Positions 35,299 through 43,488 of a stretch of 64,000 nt of DNA are shown in pieces. Source of the DNA: Bacteroidetes bacterium GWF2_38_335 (GTDB lineage: Bacteria > Bacteroidota > Bacteroidia > Bacteroidales > GWF2-38-335); NCBI GenBank assembly GCA_001769535.1, contig MEOH01000026.1:1-64000 (forward strand), read 5' to 3'. The position numbers and the translations under genes were made by a program. Each line of letters opens with the position of its first letter. The first letter of the stretch is position 1. Below the pieces are notes generated by a model, which ran no database searches, had not been told where the DNA came from, and saw only the letters and a list, made by a program, of their open reading frames with translations.

Positions 35299-35373
35299 TC
35301 GGGGTGGCAAGATTCGAACTTGCGACCTCCTGGTCCCAAACCAGGCGCGCTGACCGGACTACGCTACACCCCG
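35299..35373 (-). tRNA. tRNA-Pro (anticodon TGG)
   Basis: On the minus strand the acceptor arms CGGGGTG and CACCCCG pair, with discriminator A. The anticodon stem CCTGG/CCAGG holds the loop TTTGGGA, giving anticodon TGG (proline, codon CCA). The T loop reads GTTCGAATC. No CCA is encoded. A strong TTTG-N20-TATCTTTG promoter lies upstream. Its 3' end is duplicated at 34089, marking it as an integration target. Confidence 0.96.
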
Positions 35374-35419
35374 GAATCTGTTTTTACTTTTCAAAACAAA
35401 CAGAACATTTTTGAGGGTG

Positions 35420-35451
35420 CAAAGATATTACTAACTTTTGTCTTTCCCAAA
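35420..35451 (-). promoter_or_regulatory. Bacteroidota sigma promoter of tRNA-Pro
   Basis: On the minus strand TTTG (35448-35451) is followed after 20 bp by TATCTTTG (35420-35427), matching the primary-sigma consensus of Bacteroidota. It lies 46 bp before the tRNA. Confidence 0.85.
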
Positions 35452-35609
35452 TAATAAGATGATTTTTTAATTTCTTATTACACTGATCACACCTTTTTTA
35501 GTTTTTGTGCTGAGTTTGATCAAATATACCCCGCTGCCCTGCGGTGTGATAGTTCATTTCTATTATCAATAATTATTGGAAAACTGTTTTATTGTTGATT
35601 TGAAAGAAC

Positions 35610-36452
35610 TTATTTCTTTTTCGCCTTTTTTAATTCTTTTGCTTTCTTTTTTGCTGGCAAATAGTTTTCTGATGTAATAACTTTTTCACCACTTTCTTTC
35701 TCTAATTCTTTTAGAGCATTTCCTGCTATTTTCCCGCCTATTTTGGCAGCATTTTTATTCTCAATAAAACCTTTTGCATTTTTTGCTCTGGTTACTTTTG
35801 TTGTTGAAGCTTCACCTAACATTGAAAAAAGCAACTCAAGGTCGGTCATATGGTCACGAAGATTTTGACTTCTTAAACCTTTTATCTTTTTTTATTCAGC
35901 AGGTGTTAACCCAAAAGTAGCTTTCGAAATTTCTGCGGTTAATATTGCATATTCAAGTTGTTCTTTTACTCCTCTGTTTTTCCATTCTTCTGTTAATTCT
36001 TCACGAATTGCAATACTTCTCATTCGTTTCTCAATCCAATCATCAGGATAACCTTTTGCTTTATACAATTCCCGAGTCCTTTGAGTAGCTAATTCCGGAT
36101 TTTCAATTTCATCTAACCTGTCAGAACCAACTTGTGCCAACCATTGTTTAAAGGGTTCAGCTTTTGGAGAAGGAATTGATTGTACTATTCTTAAAAGTCC
36201 TTTGGCATCAGCACAATCAGTTGTGTATTTTTTACCATCTGTAGAAATCATTTTCAGTTGTACGATAATTTCGTACAACTGAGAAAACCCTTCCGAGTTA
36301 AGTTTTCTTTTAAGATCACTCCAATACCTACGGGGATTATTGCTTTCGGTAAGAATTTCAACAACGTCGATTATTGCAAAATACCATTTTTGTGCTGACT
36401 CATTCCATTCAGTTCGAATATGTTTACTTTCAAATAGTTAAATATTACTCAT
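35610..36452 (-). pseudogene. BRO-N/DinD-like gene, broken by two stops and a frameshift
   Basis: An ATG at 36452 starts MSNI, then TAA, then in the same frame LFESKHIRTEWNES and WYFAIIDVVEILTES, a Bro-N type start. Coding continues through MISTDGKKYTTDCADAKGLL, SIPSPKAEPFKQWLAQVG and YPDDWIEKRMRSIAIREELT to a TAA at 35892. After a frameshift the end of the protein follows (RSQNLRDHMTDLEL, GGKIAGNALKELEKESGEK) to 35610. Intact relatives are DNA-damage-inducible protein D/BRO-family antirepressor-like proteins linked to mobile DNA. With two in-frame stops and a shift this copy cannot make the full protein. Confidence 0.82.
36255..36281. repeat. Perfect 10-bp inverted repeat inside the BRO-like pseudogene
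   Basis: Arms CAGTTGTACG and CGTACAACTG flank seven bases. It encodes part of the Bro-N region, so it may be a coding coincidence, but it also has the form of an operator. Confidence 0.45.
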
Positions 36453-36688
36453 AATTTATTCTTTATTAAACTCAAAAATAGTATTTTTTTGGGTTTTTAA
36501 AAAGTCATGAAAAATAGCAATATTTTAAATTAGTCTTAATGGTGTTCAATTTAAATATTTTTTTTATACGCCACGTTTCGTTAAAGATGTTGCGAAGGGG
36601 AACGTTAAACTTTGTGCGCTTAGGATGTATTAGACAATACGCAGTATAGCTTTTGCGTAGTTTTATGGTTTGAAAACAACTGGGCGAT

Positions 36689-37069
36689 TCAATCTTTAAT
36701 CAAAGGAAGATATTTACGAAAATTCTCAGCCAAAATCCAGATCTCAATAACCAAGAGAACCAACGGTATCATCAACCCCGAGGGATCAGTATAAGCATGT
36801 GTCAGAATGATACCTACTAATATCGGAAAAATCACAACGGCTCCCAGCGCTCTTGTCATGGTAATCATAATCAATAAGCCCCCGAGGATTTCAACTACCG
36901 CCACCAACGGCATCAACCAGCCGATTTGCCCGAATCCTGTCATCATTGTGATCATTTTTTCCGGCATTTCTTCCGGCATGGGCATGTATCCGAAAAACTT
37001 ATTGAGCCCCGAGTTGATAAACATCAGTCCGAACAGGATGCTGACGATCAATATTAGATTTTTTTTCAT
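36689..37069 (-). CDS. DoxX family membrane protein
   Basis: This 126-residue protein has four membrane segments. The N-terminal helix contains GLMFINSGLNKFFGYMP, the typical DoxX start with an asparagine-lysine-phenylalanine motif. Then come IGWLMPLVAVVEILGGLLIMI, ALGAVVIFPILVGIILTHAY and LMIPLVLLVIEIWILAENF. DoxX-type proteins are small inner-membrane proteins linked to quinone or redox and sulfur metabolism in some species. Here no partner (such as SseA or SodA) is next to it. Length is normal for the family. Confidence 0.82.
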   Translation of the reverse strand: MKKNLILIVSILFGLMFINSGLNKFFGYMPMPEEMPEKMITMMTGFGQIGWLMPLVAVVEILGGLLIMITMTRALGAVVIFPILVGIILTHAYTDPSGLMIPLVLLVIEIWILAENFRKYLPLIKD

Positions 37070-37454
37070 GGTCTTTTATTTGTTTTTTTTCACAAAACAA
37101 TTAAAAGGGGGGAATTGTTCACCGCTGGCTTAGGTCATTTGATGACTTGATTGTTCCATGGACTTTACGAATCCCAATTGTATCCCTCAAAACTCCCCTC
37201 CCTGGAGGGGCCGGGGGTGGGTATAACCCATCTCCATCATCCATTTCCGCCGGATCAATATTTTTCTTTCTAATGTATTCACGTCCGGCGGTTTTAATCG
37301 TACCGGTTCATACCCCGGCCGTTAGCCGGGGCTGAATTAATATGGCCCTCCAGGCCGTTTGTTTCATCGTTTTTTAATGGTAAGTCATAACCCATAACCC
37401 ATCACCCATCACCCATCACCCATCACTCATCACTCATAACTCATAACTCATAAC
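37070..37454. other. Intergenic region with REP-like composite repeat and simple repeat
   Basis: Positions 37189-37360 hold a composite element: CTCCCCTCC...GGAGGGG, CCGGGGGTGGGT, CCGCCGGA...TCCGGCGG, CCCCGGCC...GGCCGGGG-like and GGCC...CAGGCC hairpins. Two close relatives lie at 40637 and 43206. Positions 37384-37456 are a simple repeat of CATCACC/CATAACT units running up to the stop of the ABC-F gene. Confidence 0.65.
37189..37360. repeat. REP-like composite repeat, copy 1
   Basis: Starts with AACTCCCCTCC and GGGGCCGGGGGTGGGT, then a CCGCCGGA/TCCGGCGG stem around a ~30-bp loop, then a CCCCGG stem before GGGGCTGAATTAA, and ends GGCC...CAGGCCGTTTG. The same order occurs at 40637-40815 and 43262-43435. 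Confidence 0.65.
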
Positions 37455-37456
37455 TT
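37384..37456. repeat. Simple repeat (CATCACC / CATAACT units)
   Basis: Ten or so 7-10-bp units of CCCATCACC, then ACTCATA, lie between the composite repeat and the gene stop. No function is apparent; likely slippage-prone. Confidence 0.75.
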
Positions 37457-39092
37457 ATAACCTCCCTTCCAACTCCCTCAAATGCTCCATCTTCTTCTGC
37501 TCCAGAAACTCTTTGATTCCTTCCAGATGCTCTTTTACCCGTTTGTTGCCGAATTCATAAACCTTTGTCACCATCCCGTCAAGGAAATCTCTGTCGTGCG
37601 ATACAAGGATCAGGGTGCCGTCGAAATCCATCAGCGCTTGCTTCAGAATGTCTTTGGTGCGCATGTCGAGGTGATTGGTGGGCTCGTCGAGGATAAGCAG
37701 GTTAACGGGCTCCAGAAGCAGTTTAATCATGGCCAGACGGGTACGCTCACCACCTGAAAGCACTTTTACTTTTTTATCCCAGTCTTCTCCACCGAACATA
37801 AATGCCCCGAGAAGGTCTTTGATTTTGGTTCGGATATCACCCTTCGCAACATCGTCGATGGTCTGAAACACTGTCAGGGAATCGTCCAGCAAGGATGCGG
37901 CATTTTGCGCAAAATAACCGATCATGGTATTGTGCCCAAGGGTAAGCTGCCCGCCATAATCAATCTCCCCCATGATGGCTTTGACCATAGTTGATTTGCC
38001 CTCACCATTCTTTCCGACGAAAGCCACTTTTTCGCTCCGCTGAATGACCATTCCTGCTTTTTCAAAAACAAGAAGGTCGTCATAGCTTTTTGAAACATCC
38101 TCGGCAATCACTGGGTAGGAGCCGGAGCGGGGAGAGGCAGGAAAACGGAGTCTGAGATGTGAGGTGTCTTCTTCATCCACTTCAAGTATTTCAAGCTTTT
38201 CGAGCATCTTCACGCGCGACTGCACCTGCAGGGTTTTTGAGTAGGTACCGCGAAACCTTTCTATAAATTCCTGATTATCGGCAATCATTTTCTGCTGCTC
38301 GTCGTATGCTTTTTGCTGATGAACGCGTCTATCCTTGCGCAGCTCGAGGTATTTGGAGTAATTGACCTTGTAGTCGTAAATCCTTCCCATGGTCACTTCG
38401 ATGGTGCGTGTGGTGATGTTATCCACAAAAGCACGGTCGTGAGAAATTACAATAACAGCACCGGCACTGGTGACCAAAAAATTCTCCAGCCATTGCACCG
38501 ATTCGATGTCCAAATGGTTGGTCGGTTCATCAAGAAGGATCAAATCCGGATTCTGAAGAAGAATCTTCGCAAGCTCGATACGCATGCGCCATCCCCCGCT
38601 GAAATCGCTGGTGGGACGGGTAAAATCCGATCTCAGAAAACCCAATCCGGTCAATATTTTCTCCACATCGGCATCGAAATTAATTTCGCCGTGTCCGTAG
38701 AGTTTTTCACTCAGAGTTGAAACCTTTTCAATGATCTCATAATATTCGGGCGAGTCGTAATCGGTGCGGACAGTAAGCTGGTGATTGAACTCATCCAGTT
38801 CGCGCTGCATCTCTAAAATACCCGAAAATGCCTGAGAGGCTTCCTCAAAGACAGTCCGCTTATTTTCGGTCATCAGCATTTGCGGAAGATAAGCAATCAC
38901 CGCCTCTTTCGGAGCAGAAACCCTTCCGGCAGTTGGCTTTTGCGCCCCCGCCATAATTTTCAGCAAAGTAGATTTGCCTGCACCATTTTTCCCCATGAGG
39001 GCGATGCGGTCCTTATCGTTCACCACGAAGGAAATATCTTTAAAAAGGGTTGTTCCGCCAAATTCAACCGCCAATCCGTCAACAGAAATCAT
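37455..39092 (-). CDS. ABC-F family ATPase (ribosome-associated)
   Basis: This 545-residue soluble protein has two ABC ATPase domains and no membrane part. The first has Walker A GKNGAGKST, signature FSGGWRMRIELAKIL and Walker B ILLDEPTNHLD. The second has Walker A GKNGEGKST, signature LSGGERTRLAMIK and Walker B ILDEPTNHLD. The linker between them (RVHQQKAYDEQQKMI, SRVKMLEKLEILEV) matches the P-site tRNA interaction motif region of ABC-F proteins. ABC-F proteins act on the ribosome in translation control or antibiotic protection. The subfamily cannot be fixed here. A TACCTTTG box lies 20 bp before the start. Confidence 0.95.
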   Translation of the reverse strand: MISVDGLAVEFGGTTLFKDISFVVNDKDRIALMGKNGAGKSTLLKIMAGAQKPTAGRVSAPKEAVIAYLPQMLMTENKRTVFEEASQAFSGILEMQRELDEFNHQLTVRTDYDSPEYYEIIEKVSTLSEKLYGHGEINFDADVEKILTGLGFLRSDFTRPTSDFSGGWRMRIELAKILLQNPDLILLDEPTNHLDIESVQWLENFLVTSAGAVIVISHDRAFVDNITTRTIEVTMGRIYDYKVNYSKYLELRKDRRVHQQKAYDEQQKMIADNQEFIERFRGTYSKTLQVQSRVKMLEKLEILEVDEEDTSHLRLRFPASPRSGSYPVIAEDVSKSYDDLLVFEKAGMVIQRSEKVAFVGKNGEGKSTMVKAIMGEIDYGGQLTLGHNTMIGYFAQNAASLLDDSLTVFQTIDDVAKGDIRTKIKDLLGAFMFGGEDWDKKVKVLSGGERTRLAMIKLLLEPVNLLILDEPTNHLDMRTKDILKQALMDFDGTLILVSHDRDFLDGMVTKVYEFGNKRVKEHLEGIKEFLEQKKMEHLRELEGRL

Positions 39093-39112
39093 GTTTTATT
39101 TTTTTAAGGGGG

Positions 39113-39120
39113 CAAAGGTA
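39113..39120 (-). promoter_or_regulatory. -7 box TACCTTTG of the ABC-F gene
   Basis: Perfect TAnnTTTG on the minus strand, 20 bp before the ATG. No clear -33 TTG at standard spacing. Confidence 0.55.
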
Positions 39121-39218
39121 ATGAAAAAGTCGAAAGCCGAAAACTTAGAAACTCCCCTCCTCCGGAGGGGCTGGGGGTGGGAAAATGGATGATGTATGCC
39201 CACATTCGACTTCATACA

Positions 39219-39563
39219 TCAGGCAAATCTCCCCAACGCTTCCTCCACCGACCCCACAAACCCAACCAACTTGCCTTTATTGCTCTCATAAATAAAATCC
39301 CTCAGGCTTTTGCTGGTAAATTTGGAAAAATCCCCCACAATAGCCAGTCGCATGCGGTAATTGGAGAATTTTTGGAGAATATCACCGGCAATTTTGGTTT
39401 TGAGGTCGAAAAACTCCGGACAAAGGTTTTTTTCGTGGATAATCAACGAATCAGCTCCCTGATAGCGGCAGTCGGCCATAATATCCAGGGCATCCTGGAC
39501 TTCGTTGATCAGTATTTCATCTGAGATTATTTCGGCGATTGAGTTGTGAAGAATAATTTCCAT
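39219..39563 (-). CDS. DUF4180 domain protein
   Basis: This 114-residue cytosolic protein covers a whole DUF4180 domain by pattern: an N-terminal strand-helix (IISDEILINEVQDALDIMADCRY), then DSLIIHEKNLCPEFFDLKTKIAGDILQKF split by a turn, MRLAIVGDFSKF, and SKSLRDFIYESNKG. The family's reaction is not established. The gene lies between the ABC-F gene and an outer-membrane protein gene; a short CTCCCCTCC...GGAGGGG repeat (39150-39180) separates it from the ABC-F promoter region. Confidence 0.8.
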   Translation of the reverse strand: MEIILHNSIAEIISDEILINEVQDALDIMADCRYQGADSLIIHEKNLCPEFFDLKTKIAGDILQKFSNYRMRLAIVGDFSKFTSKSLRDFIYESNKGKLVGFVGSVEEALGRFA

Positions 39564-39572
39564 TTTTTCCTT

Positions 39573-40427
39573 TTAAAAATTGTACTGAATTGCTATTCCG
39601 TGTCTTGACATGATACCGATTCTGCGCTCTCTTTCGTAAGTAATATATTTTTTCTCATTAAAAGTATAAACCGGAATACCGATATAAGGCGAAATATTGA
39701 GTCTTTTTTTAAATCTGTATCCAAAACTAAGTATTATACCTCCTAAAACGTTTTTATCCAATATTCTATCTTTATACTGATTGTTATATCTGTTAATATA
39801 AGTTTGTTTAAATCCGGCTCCAAAAAACAATCCTTTTGGGGCATATTCTTTTCTTGAAATAAATGGATAATAACGCAGGTCAAAACACAATGAAATACCT
39901 TTGAAATATGTCGTGTAAATGTAGATGTTGGGACCTGAATATTTAGTATTCAAATAATAATAAAAATTCAGACCAGTTTCCATTTCAGCAGCAATGGAAA
40001 AATGCTTGTTAAAGTAATACTCGAAAAAATAAGAAAGTAAGTAAACATCAGCGAGAATAGAATTGGTTAATCTGAAAAAATCTATTCCTGCAGAGTATTG
40101 ATGAGGTATTTCGAAGTCATTTTTTGTTTTTTTGTTTTCAGCTTTTTTATTGGCATTGAATTCTTCGTTTTTTTTAATAATTATATCCTGCATTTCTTTG
40201 TTGATTTTCGAATTTAAATGCAATTTGTTATTATAATTATATCCGCATATAGAGTCAGTTTGAACTGAAAAAGACTCACTGTTTTGCGAATTGATGCCCT
40301 CAATTTTATTTTCCTTTATGGATAATATTTTGCATTTTATTTCATCAGATTGATTGATAAAAATTATATCCTGACCTGATAGTTGAATAAACCAAAAAGA
40401 AACTAAGAATAAAGTGAAAAATTTCAT
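39573..40427 (-). CDS. Exported beta-barrel-type outer-membrane protein
   Basis: This 284-residue protein has a signal peptide (FFTLFLVSFWFIQLSGQ). Residues ~20-90 are a short beta domain (IIFINQSDEIKCKILSIKENKI, YNYNNKLHLN) like the domain that precedes barrels in some Bacteroidota proteins. The rest is a predicted barrel (YSAGIDFFRL, EYYFNKHFSIAAEMETG, LFFGAGFKQTY, GGIILSFGYRFKK, ISPYIGIPVY, GIAIQYNF) ending in phenylalanine. A TATTTTTG -7 box lies 21 bp before the ATG (40449-40456). Confidence 0.7.
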   Translation of the reverse strand: MKFFTLFLVSFWFIQLSGQDIIFINQSDEIKCKILSIKENKIEGINSQNSESFSVQTDSICGYNYNNKLHLNSKINKEMQDIIIKKNEEFNANKKAENKKTKNDFEIPHQYSAGIDFFRLTNSILADVYLLSYFFEYYFNKHFSIAAEMETGLNFYYYLNTKYSGPNIYIYTTYFKGISLCFDLRYYPFISRKEYAPKGLFFGAGFKQTYINRYNNQYKDRILDKNVLGGIILSFGYRFKKRLNISPYIGIPVYTFNEKKYITYERERRIGIMSRHGIAIQYNF

Positions 40428-40955
40428 TGTTTAGACTCTGTTTTTAGGCAAAAATAGTAAAAAAACCCTAATAACTTTCCTTCTTGGATGGGTCGGGGGA
40501 GGGGAATGTATGATGTATGAGGTATGATGGATGATGTATGAGGTATGATGTGTGATGTGTGATGGATGATTTACTTCACCTTCGATCTCATCATCTAATT
40601 TTTTCAACAAAAACAATAGAAGCCTAAATATCTCCCCTCCCCGGAGGGGTCGGGGGTGGGTACAACCCATCTCCCAATCCATCCACATCATTCATTTCCG
40701 CCGGAAAAAACTTTTGCTTTCTAACCAGTTTTTTGCCGGCGGTTTGTCATTGCAATTCAATTCCCGGGGCGCTGCCCCGGGCTGAATTGACTTGGCCCTT
40801 CAGGCCGTTTTGTTTGCTCATTTTGACTTTGTTTTTAAAATACCATAGTAAATTACCAATTCATAATTTCAATATTCTTTATTGCTTAAAAAAATCATTC
40901 CAGAATTTGAGGTACTTCTTTGTATAGGAATGTGTTTTTCTTTTTGTAATCCTGA
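40428..40955. other. Intergenic region with promoter, microsatellite and REP-like repeat
   Basis: Positions 40449-40456 are a minus-strand TATTTTTG box for the gene at 40427. Positions 40504-40572 are a degenerate repeat of TATGATG/GATGTATGAGG units. Positions 40637-40815 are copy 2 of the composite repeat, here with a clean CCCGGGGC...GCCCCGGG stem. No gene is seen. Confidence 0.65.
40637..40815. repeat. REP-like composite repeat, copy 2
   Basis: Nearly identical to 43262-43435 over the CCGCCGGAAAAAACTTTTGC...TTGCCGGCGG and CCCGGGGCGCTGCCCCGGG parts and diverged from copy 1. The three copies lie within about 6 kb, all between genes. Confidence 0.7.
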
Positions 40956-41495
40956 TTACTCAATACTTAAAATCTTCAGTTCCGTCCTCCTGTTCAATTG
41001 ATGCGCACCTTCCTGCTGTTCAATTGTTGGAAGGTTTTTGATGAATTCTTCGGTTAGAATATCACCGTCATTTAAATAGGTATATTTAATCAAATCAGAT
41101 TTTTGAACGGTGTACGGAATATTTTTACCGTATCCTTTTGGAATAACCCTGTCAGGTTCGATGCCTTTTTCATTAAAATAATCCCTCAGATCGCTTGCTC
41201 TTTTAAAAGACAGACTGTCATTGGTTATTGGAATTGGCCTGAAATCAGTATGGGCACTTATTTCAACAATAAATTCGGGATGTGTTTTTAGTAGCTGGAC
41301 AACCTGGTCCAATTGAGCATAACATTCGGGTGCAATTCTAACTCCCGGGCGCATAAGCGCATAATAAATATCCAGCTTATAAATTGAACCTTCAGAAAAT
41401 GCACTGTCACTTAGTTCAAAATATTTAACCGGTTGTTGGGCAAACACACCCGTAAACAATAAATTCAGATAAACCGTTATTACTATTGTCCTCAT
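40956..41495 (-). CDS. OmpA C-terminal-like peptidoglycan-binding protein
   Basis: This 179-residue protein has a signal peptide (ITVYLNLLFTGVFAQ). Nearly the whole mature chain is an OmpA C-like domain: LDIYYALMRPGVRIAPECY, QLDQVVQLLKTHPEFIVEI, SAHTDFR and the peptidoglycan motif NDSLSFKRASDLRDYF (N-x2-L-S-x2-R-A-x2-L), then VIPKGYGKN and RRTELKI. It should bind the diaminopimelate part of peptidoglycan in the periplasm. There is no lipobox or barrel. Its start overlaps the diacylglycerol kinase stop by 4 bp, so the two are co-translated. Confidence 0.88.
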   Translation of the reverse strand: MRTIVITVYLNLLFTGVFAQQPVKYFELSDSAFSEGSIYKLDIYYALMRPGVRIAPECYAQLDQVVQLLKTHPEFIVEISAHTDFRPIPITNDSLSFKRASDLRDYFNEKGIEPDRVIPKGYGKNIPYTVQKSDLIKYTYLNDGDILTEEFIKNLPTIEQQEGAHQLNRRTELKILSIE

Positions 41496-41881
41496 AATTC
41501 AATTTGAATCAGTTCAATAACTTTTGGGATAAATACAATTAGTCCGACGGTAAAAGCAGTGATGGCGCTAATTAATACGCTTGCTGCAGAAAGGTCTTTA
41601 ATCTTTTTTATGGATTCATTTTTCCCGGGTGAAACAAAATCTGAAATGTTTTCAATTGAAGAATTGATCAGTTCCATTGCAAACACAAATCCAATTGCGA
41701 AGACCACAGCAACCCATTCAGTTGCTGAGATTTCAAAATATATTGAAAAGGCGATAGCGCAAATAGCGGCAATTAAATGAATGCGGGCATTATGCTCCTC
41801 ATTGAGTAGAATTTTTAAGCCATTAAAAGCATATTTAAAACTTTTAATTCTGTCTGTGACTGAAAACTTTTTTTGTTTCAT
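41492..41881 (-). CDS. dgkA: Diacylglycerol/undecaprenol kinase family protein
   Basis: This 129-residue integral membrane enzyme has three helices (ARIHLIAAICAIAFSIYF, EWVAVVFAIGFVFAMELI, AASVLISAITAFTVGLIVFI). Conserved active-site stretches are KYAFNGLKILLNEEHNARIH and MELINSSIENISDFV, with KIKDLSAASV after them. It transfers phosphate from ATP to diacylglycerol or undecaprenol in the inner membrane, recycling lipid carriers. Which substrate is preferred cannot be told. It overlaps the OmpA-like gene by 4 bp. Confidence 0.92.
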   Translation of the reverse strand: MKQKKFSVTDRIKSFKYAFNGLKILLNEEHNARIHLIAAICAIAFSIYFEISATEWVAVVFAIGFVFAMELINSSIENISDFVSPGKNESIKKIKDLSAASVLISAITAFTVGLIVFIPKVIELIQIEL

Positions 41882-41926
41882 GAATTTCTTTTCTCTGTGT
41901 AAAAATAATGAAATATTTACTGGAAA

Positions 41927-42631
41927 TCAATCCTTTTGATTTTGCTCAGGTAATTCAAATTTTACAGGAATTTCATAATATACTCTGACCGGAACGCCGC
42001 CAGCCATTCCGGGACTGAATTCCGGCAACAGTTTCACAACTCTTTCAGCTTCTTTATCAAAACTTTTACCTGCACTTTTTACTATTTCATGAAAGGTAAC
42101 AGAGCCGTCTTCATTGATTATTATTTTGCAGACTACAGTTCTTGGGATACTGTCTTTTAAAATTTCATCGGGGTATTTAATGTTGTTTTTTATGATTTTT
42201 TTTAAACTTTCCTCCCCTGATTCAAATTGTGGAAAAATGTCGACTTCTGTATTATATAAAACTAAAGGGGCATGTATATCACAAGCTACAGGTTGTAATG
42301 GATCTATTGTCATAATTACATAACACATCACACCTGGTGTTGTGTTCGTTGTTACTTCAGGAAGCTTTTCTTTGTCTTCTATTTTTGGTTTAGGTGGAAG
42401 AAATACTCCAAATTTTTTATTCAGGTTGTTGATCTTTTTTCCTTTAAATTTTGTTCCATTATTGCATGATACCATTGAAACAGCAGCTGATAAAATTAAA
42501 ATTCCAAACCTGAGTTTTATTCTCAGAACGGATTTATTTTTAAAACTTAGAACATATAAAAAGGATAAAAGCTTGTAAATGAACAAAAAAAACAAGTAAG
42601 CAAACTGATTAATTGATTTGTATTTTGTCAT
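41927..42631 (-). CDS. TonB C-terminal domain lipoprotein-like protein
   Basis: ATG 42631 is preferred over TTG 42637; 235 residues. Two hydrophobic stretches lie near the N-terminus (FAYLFFLFIYKLLSFLYVL and FGILILSAAVSMVSC), the second ending in a possible lipobox. Residues ~145-235 are a TonB_C domain (YPDEILKDSIPRTVVCKIIIN, GSVTFHEIVKSAGKSFDKEA, VRVYYEIPVKF). TonB_C domains engage outer-membrane receptors. The internal proline-rich stretch is short, so it may not span the periplasm like TonB. A paralogue of the same build is at 55046. It follows the kinase/OmpA pair on the same strand. Confidence 0.82.
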   Translation of the reverse strand: MTKYKSINQFAYLFFLFIYKLLSFLYVLSFKNKSVLRIKLRFGILILSAAVSMVSCNNGTKFKGKKINNLNKKFGVFLPPKPKIEDKEKLPEVTTNTTPGVMCYVIMTIDPLQPVACDIHAPLVLYNTEVDIFPQFESGEESLKKIIKNNIKYPDEILKDSIPRTVVCKIIINEDGSVTFHEIVKSAGKSFDKEAERVVKLLPEFSPGMAGGVPVRVYYEIPVKFELPEQNQKD

Positions 42632-42641
42632 AATCAATTAA

Positions 42642-43142
42642 TTATATCTTTTTATGATACTTCTTCCAGCACTTTTTCAGCAAATCATTCTTAGGAAAAT
42701 TAAGCTTTTGCGAAAACTCCTCTATTTTCTTTTCTGCCAAAGAAGCCGATTTACAGCTTTTCAGCAGCAGTTTCTGTTTGGTGTGGGTGTTATTCAGGAA
42801 AATCTCATAACGACGTATTTGAACATCCGCAAAAAGACCTGGCATGTGTTCTGCTTTATTATAATTGGTCAACAACAACTCATTAAAACTTGAAAGCGTT
42901 TTCCAGTTGCCGATTTTAAATGGAAACAAAAACAATACCCGCCTTATTTTACTTTCCTCATAATTGATCTCCACTCCGGTTACCGACATGAACATTATGA
43001 ATCCGTAAATTATTAGCAACAAAGGAATTACAAAAAACACGTTTTGCACAGCACAAAGAACCCCAAGAAATAAAACAATGATACCCGACCATGAAAACAG
43101 ACCGCTGAAACTTGCACCGTGAACGACAAACTCTCTCTTCAC
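42642..43142 (-). CDS. Membrane protein of unknown function (PH-like)
   Basis: The start is GTG 43142; no in-frame ATG is available upstream. The 166-residue protein has two membrane segments (SWSGIIVLFLGVLCAVQNVFF, VIPLLLIIYGFIMFM) and a soluble beta-rich tail (VEINYEESKIRRVLFLFPFKIG, YEIFLNNTHTKQKLLL) with a basic end. The tail has the look of a small PH-like domain. It lies 10 bp upstream of the TonB_C gene on the same strand and is probably co-transcribed with it. Confidence 0.62.
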   Translation of the reverse strand: MKREFVVHGASFSGLFSWSGIIVLFLGVLCAVQNVFFVIPLLLIIYGFIMFMSVTGVEINYEESKIRRVLFLFPFKIGNWKTLSSFNELLLTNYNKAEHMPGLFADVQIRRYEIFLNNTHTKQKLLLKSCKSASLAEKKIEEFSQKLNFPKNDLLKKCWKKYHKKI

Positions 43143-43488
43143 TAATTTGATTTTTTTCCAAATTTATAAAAAAAATCAAATCCCAAACAAAAAAGCCCTA
43201 TCATTCCTCCAAAACTCCCCTTTGCCGGAGGGTTGGGGGTGGGTATGATGTATGTGTACACAACAACTCTCCTCCCCGGAGGGGCCGGGGGTGGGTACAA
43301 CCCATCCCCAACATCCATTTCCGCCGGAAAAAACTTTTGCTTTCTAACCAGTTTTTTGCCGGCGGTTTGTCATTGCAATTCAATTCCCGGGGCGCTGCCC
43401 CGGGCTGAATTGACCTGGCCCTTCAGGCCATGGCCTTCTAACGTGTTACTGTTTGGACATGCAGAAGTTGACATGCAAAAGCATGTCC
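43143..43488. other. Intergenic region filled by REP-like repeats
   Basis: Positions 43206-43240 are an isolated CTCCCCTTTGCCGGAGG-type unit, and 43262-43435 are composite repeat copy 3, nearly identical to 40637-40815. No gene is supported; short open frames here are produced by the repeats. Confidence 0.65.
43262..43435. repeat. REP-like composite repeat, copy 3
   Basis: Same order of stems as copies 1 and 2, with the CCGGAAAAAACTTTTGC to CCCGGGGCGCTGCCCCGGG part almost unchanged relative to copy 2, which points to recent spread or gene conversion. Confidence 0.7.

Noticed and set aside
37384-37456. Telomere-like or origin-like simple repeat
   Set aside because: The CATCACC/CATAACT units are degenerate, lie between ordinary genes and have no DnaA-box cluster or dnaA/dnaN nearby.
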